DNA of 47,474 bases from Piscibacillus salipiscarius JCM 13188 (lineage in GTDB: Bacteria; Bacillota; Bacilli; Bacillales; Alkalibacillaceae), in the NCBI RefSeq assembly GCF_001311865.1, contig NZ_BBCD01000023.1, positions 1 to 47,474 of the forward strand. Direction: 5' to 3'. The notes beneath the pieces were generated by a model. It made no database searches. It was not told where the DNA came from and saw nothing but the letters and a program-made list of their open reading frames with translations. This document shows positions 1-10,928 of the stretch, piece by piece (the first letter of the stretch is position 1; each line of letters starts with the position of its first letter). Position numbers and translations under genes: made by a program.

Positions 1-5
1 TATTG

Positions 6-39
6 ACACCCTTCTTACAGGGTGTGCACATTTTTTTTT
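6..39 (+). terminator. Weak terminator-like hairpin at window edge
   Basis: ACACCC (6-11) pairs with GGGTGT (20-25), followed after five bases by a run of nine T (31-39). In this direction it would serve a plus-strand gene lying left of the window. The gap between stem and T-run makes it weak. Confidence 0.3.
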
Positions 40-486
40 AAAAAAATGGAACGTCCTTAACTCCAACCATTCTAGCATAGATGAACAGCTGACCTTTATG
101 ATGAATCTCATGTTCGTACATGCCTTGAAGGTAATTAAATTTAGTCCCCTTCATTTGCGGCAGCTCAGCCTCGTTTGTTGATCGAGTTCTTCATCTGTCA
201 TTTCTTGAATCTTTTTCTTTGTACTCTCAGTTAACTCTTTAACTTTCTCTCGCACCTCATCCATCGTATCGAACTTAGGCATATCAGGCGCTTCCATCTT
301 TTCCGTTTTTACCATATTGGCAAACATATCACCTGCTAAAGCGACATGAAGTGCTAATGTCCCAAGAGACATCCCTCCATCCCACGGTTTATAGTGAACA
401 TGCTCATCATCAATTTTCTCAAGAAGTGCCTCAAGTTTTTCCCGATGATTTAACCAATCGTTTAAAAAACTCTCTACTTTAGACAT
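38..486 (-). CDS. DinB family protein (frameshifted)
   Basis: A putative metal-binding four-helix-bundle protein of the DinB/YfiT group; the substrate is unknown. The N-terminal part reads openly from ATG 486 (RBS GGAGG) but stops at 151. A one-base shift near 163-172 opens a tail that runs to a TAA at 38-40 and contains the typical C-terminal DinB signature HEIHHKGQL. An early histidine is in LALHVAL. The restored length of about 149 aa is normal for the family. It lies 15 nt downstream of the SDR gene, so they are probably one operon. The shift sits at a short A-run, so a sequence error is the likely cause. Confidence 0.85.
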
Positions 487-501
487 AATTAAACCTCCCG
501 A

Positions 502-1152
502 TTACAGTGTACTTAATGCTTTTTCAACAGAGTATTCCCCTGAAAGTAAATCAAACCCACGATTGAACGTTTTTTTTTCTTCATTTAGAGAAGCTACTAG
601 TACACGAGCAACATCTTCACGTGGGATCGTAGCACGTTCAGGTAGATTTTCAGCAACGCGTACCTTACCTGTCCCCTCTTCGTTAAGCAATCCACCTGGA
701 CGAACAATAGTATGATTAAGTGAACTTTCAACTAAAGCTTTGTCAGCATAGTGTTTTGCGACATAGTAGTGGCGAATTTTCTCATTCCAATTTTCACGAT
801 TGTGAGCTTGAAGCGCACTGACCATTAAGAAGCGTTCAACACCTGCTTTTTCAGCAGCTTCAACCATTTTAATAGCGCCATCTAAATCAATGAGTAATGT
901 TTTATCGGCACCTGTTTTGCCACCTGAACCTGCTGCAAATATGACAGCGTCACAGCCATCAGCAGCTTGCGCTAACTGATCAACAGGTCCTTCTAAGTCA
1001 GCCAGTACTGCTTCGATACCTTTATCTTTAAATTCGTTAAGCTGATCTTCCTTACGTACCATCGCTCTAACATGATGGTCGTTATGTTCTTGTAGCATCT
1101 CTGTTGTTTGTTTTCCAATTTGCCCATTTGCTCCGACAACTAATACTTTCAT
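502..1152 (-). CDS. NAD(P)-binding atypical SDR protein (YhfK-like)
   Basis: 216 aa, intact. The Rossmann nucleotide-binding loop VGANGQIGKQ is at residues 6-15, and the fold of an atypical short-chain dehydrogenase/NAD(P)H-binding protein follows (AAGSGG around residue 73, SALQAH around 112, and a YVAKHYAD segment that carries the usual Tyr-x3-Lys). The length matches B. subtilis YhfK. The substrate is unknown. The start ATG has an AAAAGGAGC-type RBS. It is the first gene of a likely two-gene unit with the DinB gene. Confidence 0.85.
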   Translation of the reverse strand: MKVLVVGANGQIGKQTTEMLQEHNDHHVRAMVRKEDQLNEFKDKGIEAVLADLEGPVDQLAQAADGCDAVIFAAGSGGKTGADKTLLIDLDGAIKMVEAAEKAGVERFLMVSALQAHNRENWNEKIRHYYVAKHYADKALVESSLNHTIVRPGGLLNEEGTGKVRVAENLPERATIPREDVARVLVASLNEEKKTFNRGFDLLSGEYSVEKALSTL

Positions 1153-1228
1153 TTAATCAGCTCCTTTTATTAAATTAGAACCTACTTAAAAGTATTTCAT
1201 AAAACTATTTTCTTATCAAAAGAGATGA

Positions 1229-1903
1229 TTAGCGGCGTTTATTGATTATATATCCAATTATTGCAAATCCTACACCAATTATGATTTTTATATAAGCTGG
1301 CACTTGGTAGGTATAGCCAAAATCAGGCATAAAATAATATATTACGAAAAAAGACCCCGAGGTCATAACCCCGATCATCCACGTTACTAAAAATTCAACT
1401 ACTGAATTAAGATTCTTTATGGAGGACCACTTTAGATATTGCAAAATCAACACTAAAAATAATAGAGAAAAAATAATCGATAAAACAAGGTTGACGCTTT
1501 CAGTACCTAAGTAATAGGTCTTATACAAAGAGCCAAAGTTAAATAAATGATAAGCAATCGTATCAAATAACCCTGATGCTCCTAAAGCCGTTGCAAGAAA
1601 GAAAAATATTCCCATGAACATAAGTGAGAGTTGATTTTTAGTTAACATCTTGGGTAATTCACAAATTATTTCATCAGCAAAGGCTTTTTTATCATGCCCG
1701 AAGATATCCTCAGCCGTTTTTCCTTCTTCTTGTGCAATTAATAAATGGTCTAACATTTCCGATAGTACCTCTTCTGTTTCCTCCTCAGATTTATCGTAAG
1801 CAAGTCTTATATAAACCAGCATATCCTCATAATAATCTTTATTCTCTTTTGTTAAGTGTTTTCTTTTTTGATTATTTTCTTCGATTAATTGTTTTGTGTT
1901 CAT
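1229..1903 (-). CDS. DUF1129/HAAS-type membrane protein
   Basis: 224 aa. The N-terminal ~85 residues are soluble and helical, with the YYEDMLVYIRLAY and EVLSEMLDHLL segments typical of the HAAS/DUF1129 domain. About four hydrophobic transmembrane segments follow from residue 92. Such proteins are usually encoded with a PadR regulator, as here, and are thought to be membrane partners; no enzymatic role is known. The ATG overlaps the 3' end of the PadR gene by 32 nt and has its own RBS (AAGGGGAGAGG), which points to coupled translation. Confidence 0.8.
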   Translation of the reverse strand: MNTKQLIEENNQKRKHLTKENKDYYEDMLVYIRLAYDKSEEETEEVLSEMLDHLLIAQEEGKTAEDIFGHDKKAFADEIICELPKMLTKNQLSLMFMGIFFFLATALGASGLFDTIAYHLFNFGSLYKTYYLGTESVNLVLSIIFSLLFLVLILQYLKWSSIKNLNSVVEFLVTWMIGVMTSGSFFVIYYFMPDFGYTYQVPAYIKIIIGVGFAIIGYIINKRR

Positions 1904-2228
1904 TTCCTCTCCCCTTTCTTAAAATGTGATCAACCGGCTTTTTAATCCACTCCCAATTATGTCTAAACTCTTCAAGTGACTTTTGACCATCTTCTGTTAA
2001 ATAATAATACTTTCTATTCGGACCACTTGGCGATTTCTCCATTTGACCTCTAATTAATTTTTCCTTTTGAAGCCTTAATAAAATTGGGTATATGGAGCCT
2101 TCACTCACCTCTAGGTCAAAGTCCTGTAGTTTAACTGATAACTCATATCCATAAACAGGCTGTTTTTCTATAATCGCCAGAATACACCCCTCTAAAATCC
2201 CTTTTAATAATTGACTTCTTATCGCCAT
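1872..2228 (-). CDS. PadR family transcriptional regulator
   Basis: 118 aa. A winged-helix DNA-binding domain fills the protein: KGILEGCILAII, YGYELSVKLQDF, SEGSIYPILLRLQKEKLI and the wing GPNRKYYYLTEDG are all PadR hallmarks. This is the short class without a long C-terminal dimerisation helix. It probably represses its own operon with the DUF1129 gene. The upstream region 2229-2440 holds a candidate palindromic operator (2305-2329). Confidence 0.9.
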   Translation of the reverse strand: MAIRSQLLKGILEGCILAIIEKQPVYGYELSVKLQDFDLEVSEGSIYPILLRLQKEKLIRGQMEKSPSGPNRKYYYLTEDGQKSLEEFRHNWEWIKKPVDHILRKGRGNEHKTINRRK

Positions 2229-2304
2229 CTTTTCACCTACCTTGCATAACCATATAGTTTACCAAGCTAAGTACCTTGTAAAACCAAATAGTAAATCTAA
2301 AAAT

Positions 2305-2329
2305 AACTATCTTGTTATACAAAGTAGTT
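2305..2329. promoter_or_regulatory. Candidate PadR operator palindrome
   Basis: AACTATCTTGT and ACAAAGTAGTT form an imperfect inverted repeat (9 of 11 positions pair) around a TAT centre. A second weaker dyad (TTTACCAAG / CTTGTAAA) lies closer to the padR start, around 2258-2284. Position and symmetry fit autoregulation by the adjacent PadR protein. The link is inference. Confidence 0.4.
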
Positions 2330-2440
2330 GAGTTTATTTTAAATAAAATTTTTTTTATTTGGCAAGTTTTTTTCGAAATAAATGACTTTTTTTGAAATCA
2401 TCTTTACAATAGTATTGGATTGTTTAAAAGGAGTTGCACT

Positions 2441-3654
2441 ATGAGTCAAACACACATTGGAATTAAACAGAATATCATTCAATTTACATTATTAGTTTTT
2501 ATTAATTTATTTGTTGGTTTTATGGTGGGGCTTGAACGAACGGTCCTTCCGATTATTGGTGAAGAGCATTTCGGATTAGCCTCAGCTAGTGCAGCGTTAT
2601 CATTTATCGTGAGCTTCGGTTTTCCAAAGCAGCGATGAACTTTTTCGCTGGTGGCCTCGCTGATCGTTTGGTCGCCGTGAGGTTTTACTAGTTGGTGGGG
2701 AATTGGCCTTTTGGTTCCGATTTTAGTGATCGTTGCTCACGCCTGGTGGGTAATCGTCGTTGCGAATATTTTACTTGGTATTAACCAAGGCCTTACATGG
2801 TCTATGACGCTAAATATGAAAATTGACTTAGCACGAGGAAATCAACGGGGAATCGCTGTTGGATTCAACGAGTTTGCAGGCTATATTGGTGTCGGGTTAA
2901 TGGCCGGAATTTCGGGTTATGTAGCATCACAGACTTCAATTCGCCCAGAACCGTTTTATCTTGGTATTGGAATTGTCGTGATTGGTTTTATCTTATCTTT
3001 ATTTGCAAAAGATACTGAAAGACATATTGAGGCGCAGTCCGACAGCCATGATGGTGAAGAAAAAGAAGATTTCGATGCCAAAGAAGTTTTTAAGAAAACA
3101 ACTTGGAAGGATCGCGAACTTTCAACATTAAGCTTTGCTGGGTTATCGACTAACTTAAAGGACGGAATGGCATGGGGACTGTTCCCTGTCTTCTTAACTG
3201 CTGGTGGCCTTACAGTTGGGCAAGTTGGAACCGTCGTTGCTGTTTACCCTGCTGCATGGGGTTTCTTTCAGCTGTTCACGGGAATTTGGAGCGACAAAAT
3301 TGGTCGTAAGGGGTTAATAGTAAGCGGGATGATCAATCAAGCCTTAGCATTATGGATGTTTTATTAGTGGATACGTACGCTCTTTGGCTTACAGCAGCTG
3401 TGATTTTAGGAATCGGAACCGCGATGGTTTACCCAACAATTATTGCAGCCGTTGGTGACGCTTCTCACCCTAAATGGCGAGCGACCTCACTTGGGTATTA
3501 TCGCTTCTGGCGAGATAGTGGGTATGCGTTTGGCGCCCTGTTTGCTGGTTTATTTACGGATTTACTAGATGTTGATTGGGCGATTGGGTTAGTTGCCCTC
3601 CTCCCACTTTTAGCTGGCCTTAGGGCTATCCGCATGAAAGAAACGATGAAATAG
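2441..3654 (+). CDS. MFS transporter (frameshifted)
   Basis: An inner-membrane major facilitator exporter of about 12 helices; the substrate is unknown. It starts at ATG 2441 with RBS AAAAGGAG. The reading frame breaks near 2623, 2670, 2695 and 3352. At each point adding one base to a T or G run restores the expected MFS text, including the loop 2-3 signature GGLADRLGRR and the mirror IWSDKIGRKG. Restored length is about 405 aa. A strong terminator follows at 3660. Four separate one-base deficits in runs argue for sequence error and not for a dead gene. Confidence 0.85.
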
Positions 3655-3659
3655 GCGTT

Positions 3660-3689
3660 AGCACTTGGAGATTTTCCAAGTGCTTTTTT
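3660..3689 (+). terminator. Rho-independent terminator after MFS gene
   Basis: AGCACTTGG pairs with CCAAGTGCT around an AGATTTT loop, directly followed by six T. It ends the upstream MFS transcript. Confidence 0.9.
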
Positions 3690-3762
3690 AATTCAATCAT
3701 TAATAATTGGTATTTTCTGTTACAATTAAAGAAGTGAATTTTTTACATAAAGGACGATGTTT

Positions 3763-4245
3763 ATGAGACGACCACCTAATCAGCGCATAGCTGATGAAGC
3801 AATTAGTGCATGGAGACTCACGGCAATTATTTTTTCACTTATCCCAGTTGCATTGAGTATTGGGGCTTGGTATGTATACTATGAGTTCAGCTTTTTATCA
3901 TTATGGATTCCTATTCTAATAACGGTACTAACGATTATAGATTTAATTTTATCTCCATTTGTGTTTCCTAAGATTCGCTGGCGCAGGTGGAGATATGAAG
4001 TGTTGAATGAGGAAATTTTCATACAGCACGGAGTCCTCATCGTGACGCAGACATTAATCCCGATGGTTCACGTACAGCACGTTGATACCAAGCAAGGCCC
4101 AATTCTATCAAAATATAAACTTGCGACTTTAACTATTACCACAGCTGCCACAACTCATGAAATTCCTGCTTTACGAGAAAGCGAGGCTGCTGAATTAAGA
4201 GATTTAATTTCAGAGTTAGCAAGGGTTGAACAAGATGATGTCTAA
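3763..4245 (+). CDS. ydbS: PH-domain membrane protein YdbS
   Basis: About 160 aa. Two hydrophobic segments (residues ~20-60) are followed by a bacterial PH (bPH2/DUF304) domain: RYEVLNEEIFIQHGVLI then VPMVHVQHVDTKQGP. The length matches B. subtilis YdbS. I chose ATG 3763 because AAAGGA (3749-3754) lies 8 nt upstream; an ATG at 3757 would be only 2 nt from it. The stop overlaps the ydbT start by about 11 nt, so the two are translationally coupled. The YdbS-YdbT pair has been linked to resistance to antimicrobial peptides in B. subtilis; nothing here tests that. Confidence 0.85.
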   Translation: MRRPPNQRIADEAISAWRLTAIIFSLIPVALSIGAWYVYYEFSFLSLWIPILITVLTIIDLILSPFVFPKIRWRRWRYEVLNEEIFIQHGVLIVTQTLIPMVHVQHVDTKQGPILSKYKLATLTITTAATTHEIPALRESEAAELRDLISELARVEQDDV

Positions 4246-5649
4246 TCCAAAGCGCCTAAACCCTCTTGCTATTCTATTCAATGTTTTTAAGCTTTTTAAA
4301 CAAGCATCATACTTTATTATAACTTTTGCGGTGGTTGTGCTAAGCGATGGATATCTAAATTACGTGTTACTAGGTTTATTAGGTCTAGTCGTTTTATTTA
4401 TTGTGTTAGGTGCATTATCCTGGTTACGTTTTACATACGAAGTCTCACCTGAGCAAATACATATTAAACATGGGATTTTCATACGGAAAGATCGTTACAT
4501 ATCAAGAAATAGAATCCAGTCGATCGATCTAACTCAAGGCATCTTTCACCGGCCATTTGGATTAACGAAGGTTGATCTAGAAACAGCTGGTAGTGATAAA
4601 AATGTCGATGCTAACCTTAGTGCTGTTACATATGACGAAGGCCTTCGCATTCAGGAGATGTTAAAAGGAAATTTTGATGAGGGTAATAATCAAGTTGAAG
4701 AGACACATGATTACTTTAAACGAACTGCAAATCAAAAAGATTTATGGATAGCAGGAGCAACATCTGGTAGCATTGGTGTTATTTTAGGGTTGTTTGGGGC
4801 AGCATTTAGTCAAATTGAAAACATTATTCCTGATACATTCTATGACGCAACAACTCGCTGGTTACTCGCTCAGGCTATCGAGTCATTAATTGTGATTGCA
4901 CTAGTTATTGTGATTTTTCTATGGCTCATCGGAATATTAGGTTCGCTGATTAAGTATGGCGACTTCCAGATCACCCGTTATGAACATGAACTATTCATCA
5001 CTCGCGGTTTACTTGAGAAAAACAGATGACAATCCCGCTTAAACGAATACAAGCTATTGGGATTGAAGAAAGCATCATCCGGCAGCCTTTTGGTTTTGCA
5101 ACCATTTATGTCGTCATTGCAGGTGGTGAAATCGGTAAAACAGCGGAAGCTCATACTTTATTATTTCCGATTATAAGGAAAAAGAAAATTGACAGTTTTC
5201 TAGAAAATATTTTGCCTGAATATAATGCTCTTCCTAAACAGTTTAATTCGATTCCGAAACGTGCGATTGGTTATTATTTAATCCGAGCCGTGGCAATCCC
5301 GATTTTGCTATTAGTGGTTACATTGATCTTTTTCCAAAACTGGTGGATGATTGCAGCTATTTTGGTTGCCATAAGTTTATGGATGGGATGGATGAGATAT
5401 CGAGATGCAGGCTATCAAATCAATGATCAGTACTTGTCGGTTCGTTTTAGGATATTAAGTAAAGAGACGGTGTTAATTCCCAAAAGGCGCATTCAATCAG
5501 TAGAATGGATCCACCATTTTCTGCATCGCAAACAAGGATTAGCTCAACTCAAAGTGTCTATTTTAAGCAAACAATCTGGTCGTCATTTATGGGTTAAAGA
5601 ATTGGATGAGAAAGAACACAATAAGATTATTAAATGGCTTGAAAATTAA
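4235..5649 (+). CDS. ydbT: PH-domain membrane protein YdbT (frameshifted)
   Basis: A large membrane protein with repeated TM-pair plus bPH2 units; segments such as YEVSPEQIHIKHGIF, HELFITRGLL and QYLSVRFRIL mark successive PH copies. The frame is lost near 5018-5026, where GAGAAAAACAG needs one more A to read LLEKKQMTIPL and continue. Restored length is about 471 aa, near the B. subtilis size. The start at ATG 4235 follows RBS AAGGG (4221-4225). A bidirectional terminator follows. Confidence 0.85.
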
Positions 5650-5678
5650 AAATCCACACGTTTTAGCGTGTGGATTTT
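5649..5678. terminator. Bidirectional terminator, ydbT / trhO
   Basis: AAAATCCACACG pairs perfectly with CGTGTGGATTTT around TTTTAG. It has A-tract and T-tract on both sides and sits between convergent genes. Confidence 0.9.
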
Positions 5679-5685
5679 CCTATAT

Positions 5686-6663
5686 TTAAGCTTCTTGTTT
5701 TTGTTCAGAATAATATTCTTCTATTTTGTCTAAACGCTCTTGAACTTCTTCTTCTGATAAGTCGTGTTCTTCAATATATAGATTGCGATCAGCTGTGCGG
5801 CATTCATGTGTACAACCGCGCATGAAGAAGTGTTCATTCTCTTCAGAGCATAGAATTTGTTTGTTACACACTGGGTTCGCGCAGTTCACATAACGCTCAC
5901 AAGGTTCACCTGTGAAGTAGTCACGACCAACCACAACGTGTTCTTTCTGGTTAACCGGAACGCTGATACGCTCATCGAACACGTACATCTGACCGTCCCA
6001 AAGCTCACCTTGAACTTCTGGGTCTTTACCGTAAGTGGCAATACCGCCATGAAGTTGGTTAACATTCTCAAAGCCTTCTTTTTTCAACCAGCCAGAGAAT
6101 TTCTCGCAGCGAATACCACCTGTACAGTAAGTTAAAATTTGTTTACCTTCCAGCATGTCTTTATTTTCTTTAACCCAATCAGGAAGTTCTTTGAACGTCT
6201 TAATGTCCGGGCGAATCGCACCACGGAAATGACCTAAGTCATACTCGTAGTCATTACGCGCATCTAACACAATCGTGTTCTCATCTTCTAGTAATTTCTT
6301 GAACTCTTTAGGCTCAAGATAGTTGCCCGTCAGTTCATTCGGATCAATATCATCTTCCAAACGAAGGCTCACAATCTCCGAACGATGACGCACATGCATC
6401 TTCTTAAACGCATGTCCATCCGCTTCATCGATTTTAAACTCAATATCCTTGAAGCGCGGATCGCTACGAAGCTCTTCCATATAATTGTCTGTTTGTTCGA
6501 CGGTACCAGACACCGTACCATTAATACCTTCTTCCGCGATTAAGATACGTCCTTTAAGACCTAAATCCTTGCAGAATTTCAGATGATCTTTCGTCAACTC
6601 TTCTGGATTGTCAATGTGAACGTACTTATAATACAGTAATACGCGATAAGTTTTATCTCCCAT
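5686..6663 (-). CDS. trhO: tRNA uridine(34) hydroxylase TrhO (rhodanese family)
   Basis: 325 aa, intact. TrhO (YbfQ/YceA) hydroxylates U34 of certain tRNAs using O2. The order of parts is an N-terminal ferredoxin-like domain ([22 protein letters not shown]), then a rhodanese domain ([11 protein letters not shown]... in variant form) with the active loop [10 protein letters not shown], then a C-terminal cysteine-rich segment ([20 protein letters not shown]) likely to bind metal. Translation is taken from ATG 6663 because GAGGTGG lies just upstream. A longer open frame to 6759 has no support. Confidence 0.95.
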   Translation of the reverse strand: MGDKTYRVLLYYKYVHIDNPEELTKDHLKFCKDLGLKGRILIAEEGINGTVSGTVEQTDNYMEELRSDPRFKDIEFKIDEADGHAFKKMHVRHRSEIVSLRLEDDIDPNELTGNYLEPKEFKKLLEDENTIVLDARNDYEYDLGHFRGAIRPDIKTFKELPDWVKENKDMLEGKQILTYCTGGIRCEKFSGWLKKEGFENVNQLHGGIATYGKDPEVQGELWDGQMYVFDERISVPVNQKEHVVVGRDYFTGEPCERYVNCANPVCNKQILCSEENEHFFMRGCTHECRTADRNLYIEEHDLSEEEVQERLDKIEEYYSEQKQEA

Positions 6664-6811
6664 AAATAAAACCACCTCATAATTAATTTTCTTACGTATA
6701 AGTACGTAGAATGGATTTTTCCAACCATAAATTTTACAACAGAATGGGTGATTTTGCAATTGGGAAATGCTGTTTAAGGTGGGTAAAACCCGTCTGAGGA
6801 CAGGAATTGGT

Positions 6812-7318
6812 CTAATAACCTTCTGAAGAGTCGGATCCTTTTATCAATTTTTTGCCCCAAGTTGAACCGTACTTTATCATTGTATAAATCATTAAACCAG
6901 CTATTAAAATCGCGCCACCATCTGTGATAGCACTTGGTAAAATTCCCCATAAACCATATTCATTTAAAGCGGCCACCCACATGGATGATGGAATCATAAT
7001 AAACCCCAAACCTTGTGTGAAATTAACTACAAGTATAATCCACCATAATAATGTCGATTGACTTTTAAAAGCTAATATTCCTAGAGCATTCCCGACTATA
7101 TATACACACCCTACTATTCTAAAACCACTTGTAAAGCTAGCAGCCTCCTCTTCTGAATTTGAAGCCCCTGCCATTTGCATCATAGTTTCAATTAAAGGTG
7201 TATTAATTATTACAAAATTATGTAGAGCGGTTCCGATTGTAAAAATTATAGAACATATCGCAATTGTAACCTGCAGCCTTTTAGTTGTCCGTGTATTTAC
7301 ATATCTATTATTCTTCAT
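6812..7318 (-). CDS. Hypothetical four-helix membrane protein
   Basis: About 168 aa; I do not recognise a family. After a basic N-terminus ([12 protein letters not shown]) there are four hydrophobic segments, at roughly residues 18-38, 68-84, 90-110 and 128-150, with an acidic loop SNSEEEA between the first and second. It stands alone, between the trhO promoter region and the end of the methionine operon. An AGGAGGG RBS supports a start at the second of two adjacent ATG codons. Confidence 0.6.
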   Translation of the reverse strand: MKNNRYVNTRTTKRLQVTIAICSIIFTIGTALHNFVIINTPLIETMMQMAGASNSEEEAASFTSGFRIVGCVYIVGNALGILAFKSQSTLLWWIILVVNFTQGLGFIMIPSSMWVAALNEYGLWGILPSAITDGGAILIAGLMIYTMIKYGSTWGKKLIKGSDSSEGY

Positions 7319-7447
7319 CATATCCCTCCTATAAATGAGACGTGATATATCAAGAATTGTTACAACAGAAAATTCTTAAAAAGCTCTTTCTAACCACCAT
7401 CATACTTCTCCCCCTTCTAGGTTAATTGAAATATAGAAATACAAAAT

Positions 7448-7472
7448 AAAAAAGCGTCCGCGGACGCTTTTT
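7448..7472. terminator. Terminator of the methionine operon
   Basis: GCGTC CGCG GACGC with flanking AAAAA and TTTTTT, a near-perfect palindrome touching the hom stop codon. Confidence 0.9.
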
Positions 7473-8456
7473 CACCGACTTACTGCAGCCTTTTTAATGG
7501 ACTGAAAAATTGAGACAAGATCCTCAATCATGATGCTTGCTGTTGGGTACTTACCTGCTCCTGGCCCTTGAAAAACTAAGTCTCCTGTTAAATCACCTGT
7601 CACCACAATCGCGTTATCGACTCCTTCTATGGCATACAACTTGTGTGATTCACCTACAGAAACTGGCCGGACTTCAGCCTCGACCTGCCCTTGATCATCA
7701 ACTACAAGACTGCCAACATGCTTGATGCGCTCACCACGAACCGATGCTTGACTGATGTCAGCAGGAGTTATGTCACTAATCCCAGAGCATCGCACTAGAT
7801 CCCAGTCAATTTTCCTTCCAGTTAATAACTCTAATAAAATCACAACCTTAAACAGCACATCAAATCCCTCAACATCATTTGCCGGGTCAGCTTCTGCATA
7901 TCCTAAACGTTGAGCCTGCAGCAATGCCTCTTCTAATGACACCTGATCTTCTCGCATTTTCGTCAAAATATAATTCATCGTTCCGTTCAAAATCGCTTCA
8001 ACCTTCACAACTTGATTGAATCTAAGTAATTGCTTAAGAGCTCCAATAATCGGTACGCCGCCCGCAACAGTCGCTTCAAAGCACACCTTTACTCCCCTCT
8101 TTTCAGCTAGCTGCCTCAATTCAAAGCCTTTATTTGCAAAAAGCTCCTTGTTCGCCGTCACGACATAAAGTCCAGCTTCAATCGCCCTTCTCAAATACGT
8201 ATAACCAGGCTCTACATTAACTATGGCTTCGATCACTACATCCAATTCAGGCAATCTTAAAATCTCACTGAAGTCATCAGTAACTAGAACGTCATCATGA
8301 ATTGTTCGGCTTTTCCCAACATCTTTAACCAAAACTGCATCCACGCGAACTGGTCCCCCAAGAAGTTGCTCAAGCAGATCTTGCTTGGTCTCTATCAACT
8401 CATAAACGCACTACCCACCGTTCCAAACCCAAAATAGCGACTTTAATCGGACGCAT
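7472..8456 (-). CDS. hom: Homoserine dehydrogenase, short form (frameshifted)
   Basis: Reduces aspartate semialdehyde to homoserine with NAD(P)H, feeding methionine and threonine synthesis. From ATG 8456 the text begins [20 protein letters not shown] once a T is added to two T-runs (near 8425 and 8405), giving the GxGxxG cofactor loop. Further marks are VVTANKELFA, GGVPIIGALK, NGTMNYILT and GYAEADPANDVEGFD with the catalytic region. It ends at ~328 aa, so it lacks the C-terminal ACT domain found in the 433-aa B. subtilis enzyme. Its ATG shares one base with the metY stop (TGATG), showing coupling. Confidence 0.9.
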
Positions 8457-9774
8457 CACGCCTTCACGAATTCCTTATTAGATGTTTCACCAGTCGCAAT
8501 CTCAATCGCCTGTTCGAGGTCACCCAACAAATCATCGATATGCTCAATTCCAACAGATAAACGGATAAGATCTTCAGTTACACCAGTTGATTTAATTTCT
8601 TCTTCACTTAATTGTTGGTGAGTTGTGCTCGCAGGATGGATAATTAAGCTTTTCGCATCGCCGACATTTGCTAAGTGTGACCATAACTCTACGTTATTGA
8701 TGACCTCTGCTCCTGCTTCGCGGCCTCCTTTAATGCCAAACACCACGACTGAACCTGCACCTTTAGGGAGATATTTATTCACGAGTTCAGAAGAATGGTG
8801 GCTTTCTTGCTCAGGATATAACACCCAGTCAACACCAGGGTGTGCTTCTAAATACTCGACTACCATACGTGTATTGGCGACATGCTCCTTTAAACGAACA
8901 TGCAATGTCTCAATCCCAAGTGCAATTTGAAAAGCATTATAAGGACTTAGTGCTGCACCAGTATCACGCAGTAACTGAACACGTGCTTTTGTAATAAAAG
9001 CCGCTTCAGGTAAGGCCTCAGCATACACAATTCCGTTATAGCTCGGGTCTGGCTGAGTAAATCCTGGGAATTTATCTGTGTTCCAGTCAAATTTACCGCC
9101 ATCAACTATAATTCCACCTAGGGTCGTGCCATTACCTCCAAGCCATTTCGTCGCTGAGTGAACGACAATGTCTGCTCCAAAATCAAACGGGCGACATAAA
9201 TATGGCGTCGCAAATGTATTATCGACAATTAACGGCACTCCAGCTTCATGTGCAATCTCAGCCACTCTTTCAATATCCAAAACCGTAAGTCCTGGATTTC
9301 CGATTGTTTCTGCAAAATAGCCTTCGTCTTAGGTGTGATCGCTTCTTTAAAATTCTCAGGGTCTTTCGGGTCCACAAAATGCGTTTTAATCCCATGCTTC
9401 GGTAACGTCGTTGAAAACAAATTATAAGTACCACCATATAATGTTGACGCCGAAACAATTTCGTCGCCCACTTCTGCGATGTTAAAAATAGCTGTTGAGA
9501 TCGCTGCCATCCCGCTTGATAGTGCCAATGCACCCACACCGCCTTCAAGCTGAGCTACACGTTCCTCCAAAGCTCCTACCGTCGGATTTCCAATACGCGT
9601 GTAAATAAAACCTTGCTCTTTTAACGCAAACAAATCAGCCGCATGGTCGGTATTATTAAATTGATAAGAGTTCGTTTGATAAATAGGCAGCGCTCTTGAA
9701 CCCGTCGCTGGGTCTGCCTCTAACCCTCCGTGAATGCTCACTGTTTCTAATCGATATTTTTTCTCCTCAGTCAT
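8456..9774 (-). CDS. metY: O-acetylhomoserine sulfhydrylase (frameshifted)
   Basis: A PLP enzyme of the Cys/Met metabolism family that makes homocysteine from O-acetylhomoserine and sulfide. It opens with [11 protein letters not shown] and carries [31 protein letters not shown] and the PLP lysine in HSATKWLGG. The frame breaks near 9314, where ATTTTGCAG needs a second G to read [12 protein letters not shown]. Restored length is about 439 aa, the size typical of MetY. It sits between metX and hom, 23 nt after metX. Confidence 0.92.
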
Positions 9775-9797
9775 TTACAATCGCTCCTTTTTTGTAT

Positions 9798-10834
9798 TTA
9801 AACGGCTTTTGCCATCAATGATGATAATTTGTCTTGAACAAATGGTCCCCACTTTTCAAATTCAACTAAAACCCATCGTGACCAAACATCGTATCTACTT
9901 CACAGAATTCAGCATAACCCCCAGCATCTTCAATATCCATGACAAACCTTTTTAACTCATCTGGCGGGTAAAGTAAGTCATTTGAAAAGCCTAACGCAAA
10001 GACTGGAACGTCATAGCGTTGTATCGCATTTTGATAACTACCTCGGCCTCTTGTAATATCATGACTGTTCATGACGTCGAGTAATCTCAAATAACTATAA
10101 GGGTTAAATTTCTTTGCTAATTTTTCCCCTTGATGGTCTAAGTAAGATTCAACATCAAACTCACCTTCTACCTGACTTCTCGCAAACCTTTTACTAAATA
10201 ATTCATTTGATCGATATGTCACCATTCCGACCATTCTCGCCAAGCTCAAACCATTTTCAGGTTGGCTGCTATTCTTAAGGTCATATTTGATAGCTTGCTT
10301 AGCAATGTGATTAAACGCAATCGCATAGTCGCTAAACGTTGGGGTGACCGCAATTGGAAATATCGCATCCATAAAATCTGGGTACATAAGTCCCCATTCT
10401 AATACTTGCATACCACCAAGCGAGCCGCCGATTACAGCCTTTAAGTGATCAATGCCTAACATGTTAAGCGCAACAAATTGAACTTCTACTAAATTTCTTA
10501 CCGTTAATGATGGAAAATTATTTTGGTATGGTTCACCATCTGCTCCTACGGAACCTGGCCCAGTAGAACCATCGCATCCGCCTAACACATTAAATGCTAT
10601 GACCTGATAATAACGAGTATCAATATATCCGCCTTCATGAATTAACCCTCTCCACCATCCAGGCTTCGAATCTGTACCCACCGCAAATTGATTACCGGTT
10701 AATGCGTGGCAAACTAGAATAGTTGGTGCATTTTCAGGACCACTTCTTTCATAAGCAAGCTCAACCTCACGAAACTGCTCACCATTTTCTAAACTAAAGT
10801 TCGGAATAGTTACCGTTCCTGTTTGATACCTCAT
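9798..10834 (-). CDS. metX: Homoserine O-acetyltransferase (frameshifted)
   Basis: An alpha/beta-hydrolase-fold acyltransferase, the first dedicated step of methionine synthesis. Visible marks are ILVCHALTGN, NVLGGCDGSTGP, the nucleophile Ser in GGSLGGMQVLEW, the Asp region FSNDLLYPPDE and the His in FGHDGF. After FGHDGF one T is missing near 9870 (GGGTTTTAG); adding it gives LVEFEKWGPFVQ and a stop at 9798. I chose ATG 10834 because GGAAGGAGGG lies 7 nt upstream. It is the first gene behind the SAM riboswitch. Confidence 0.93.
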
Positions 10835-10868
10835 AACCATCCCTCCTTCCAAACCTTTTTAAGAAACT

Positions 10869-10899
10869 AAAAAAGCCTCCCTGCTTTGAGCAGAGAGGC
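10869..10899 (-). terminator. Riboswitch expression-platform terminator
   Basis: On the minus strand GCCTCTCTGC pairs with GCAGGGAGGC (one G-U) around TCAAA, followed by six T. It should form when SAM is bound, stopping transcription before metX. Confidence 0.9.
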
Positions 10900-10928
10900 C
10901 AGAATATACGACATCTAATATAATGGTC

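Noticed and set aside
2441..3654. Split MFS and other genes as true pseudogenes
   Set aside because: The same run-length pattern affects essential genes, and the amino-acid text on both sides stays conserved.
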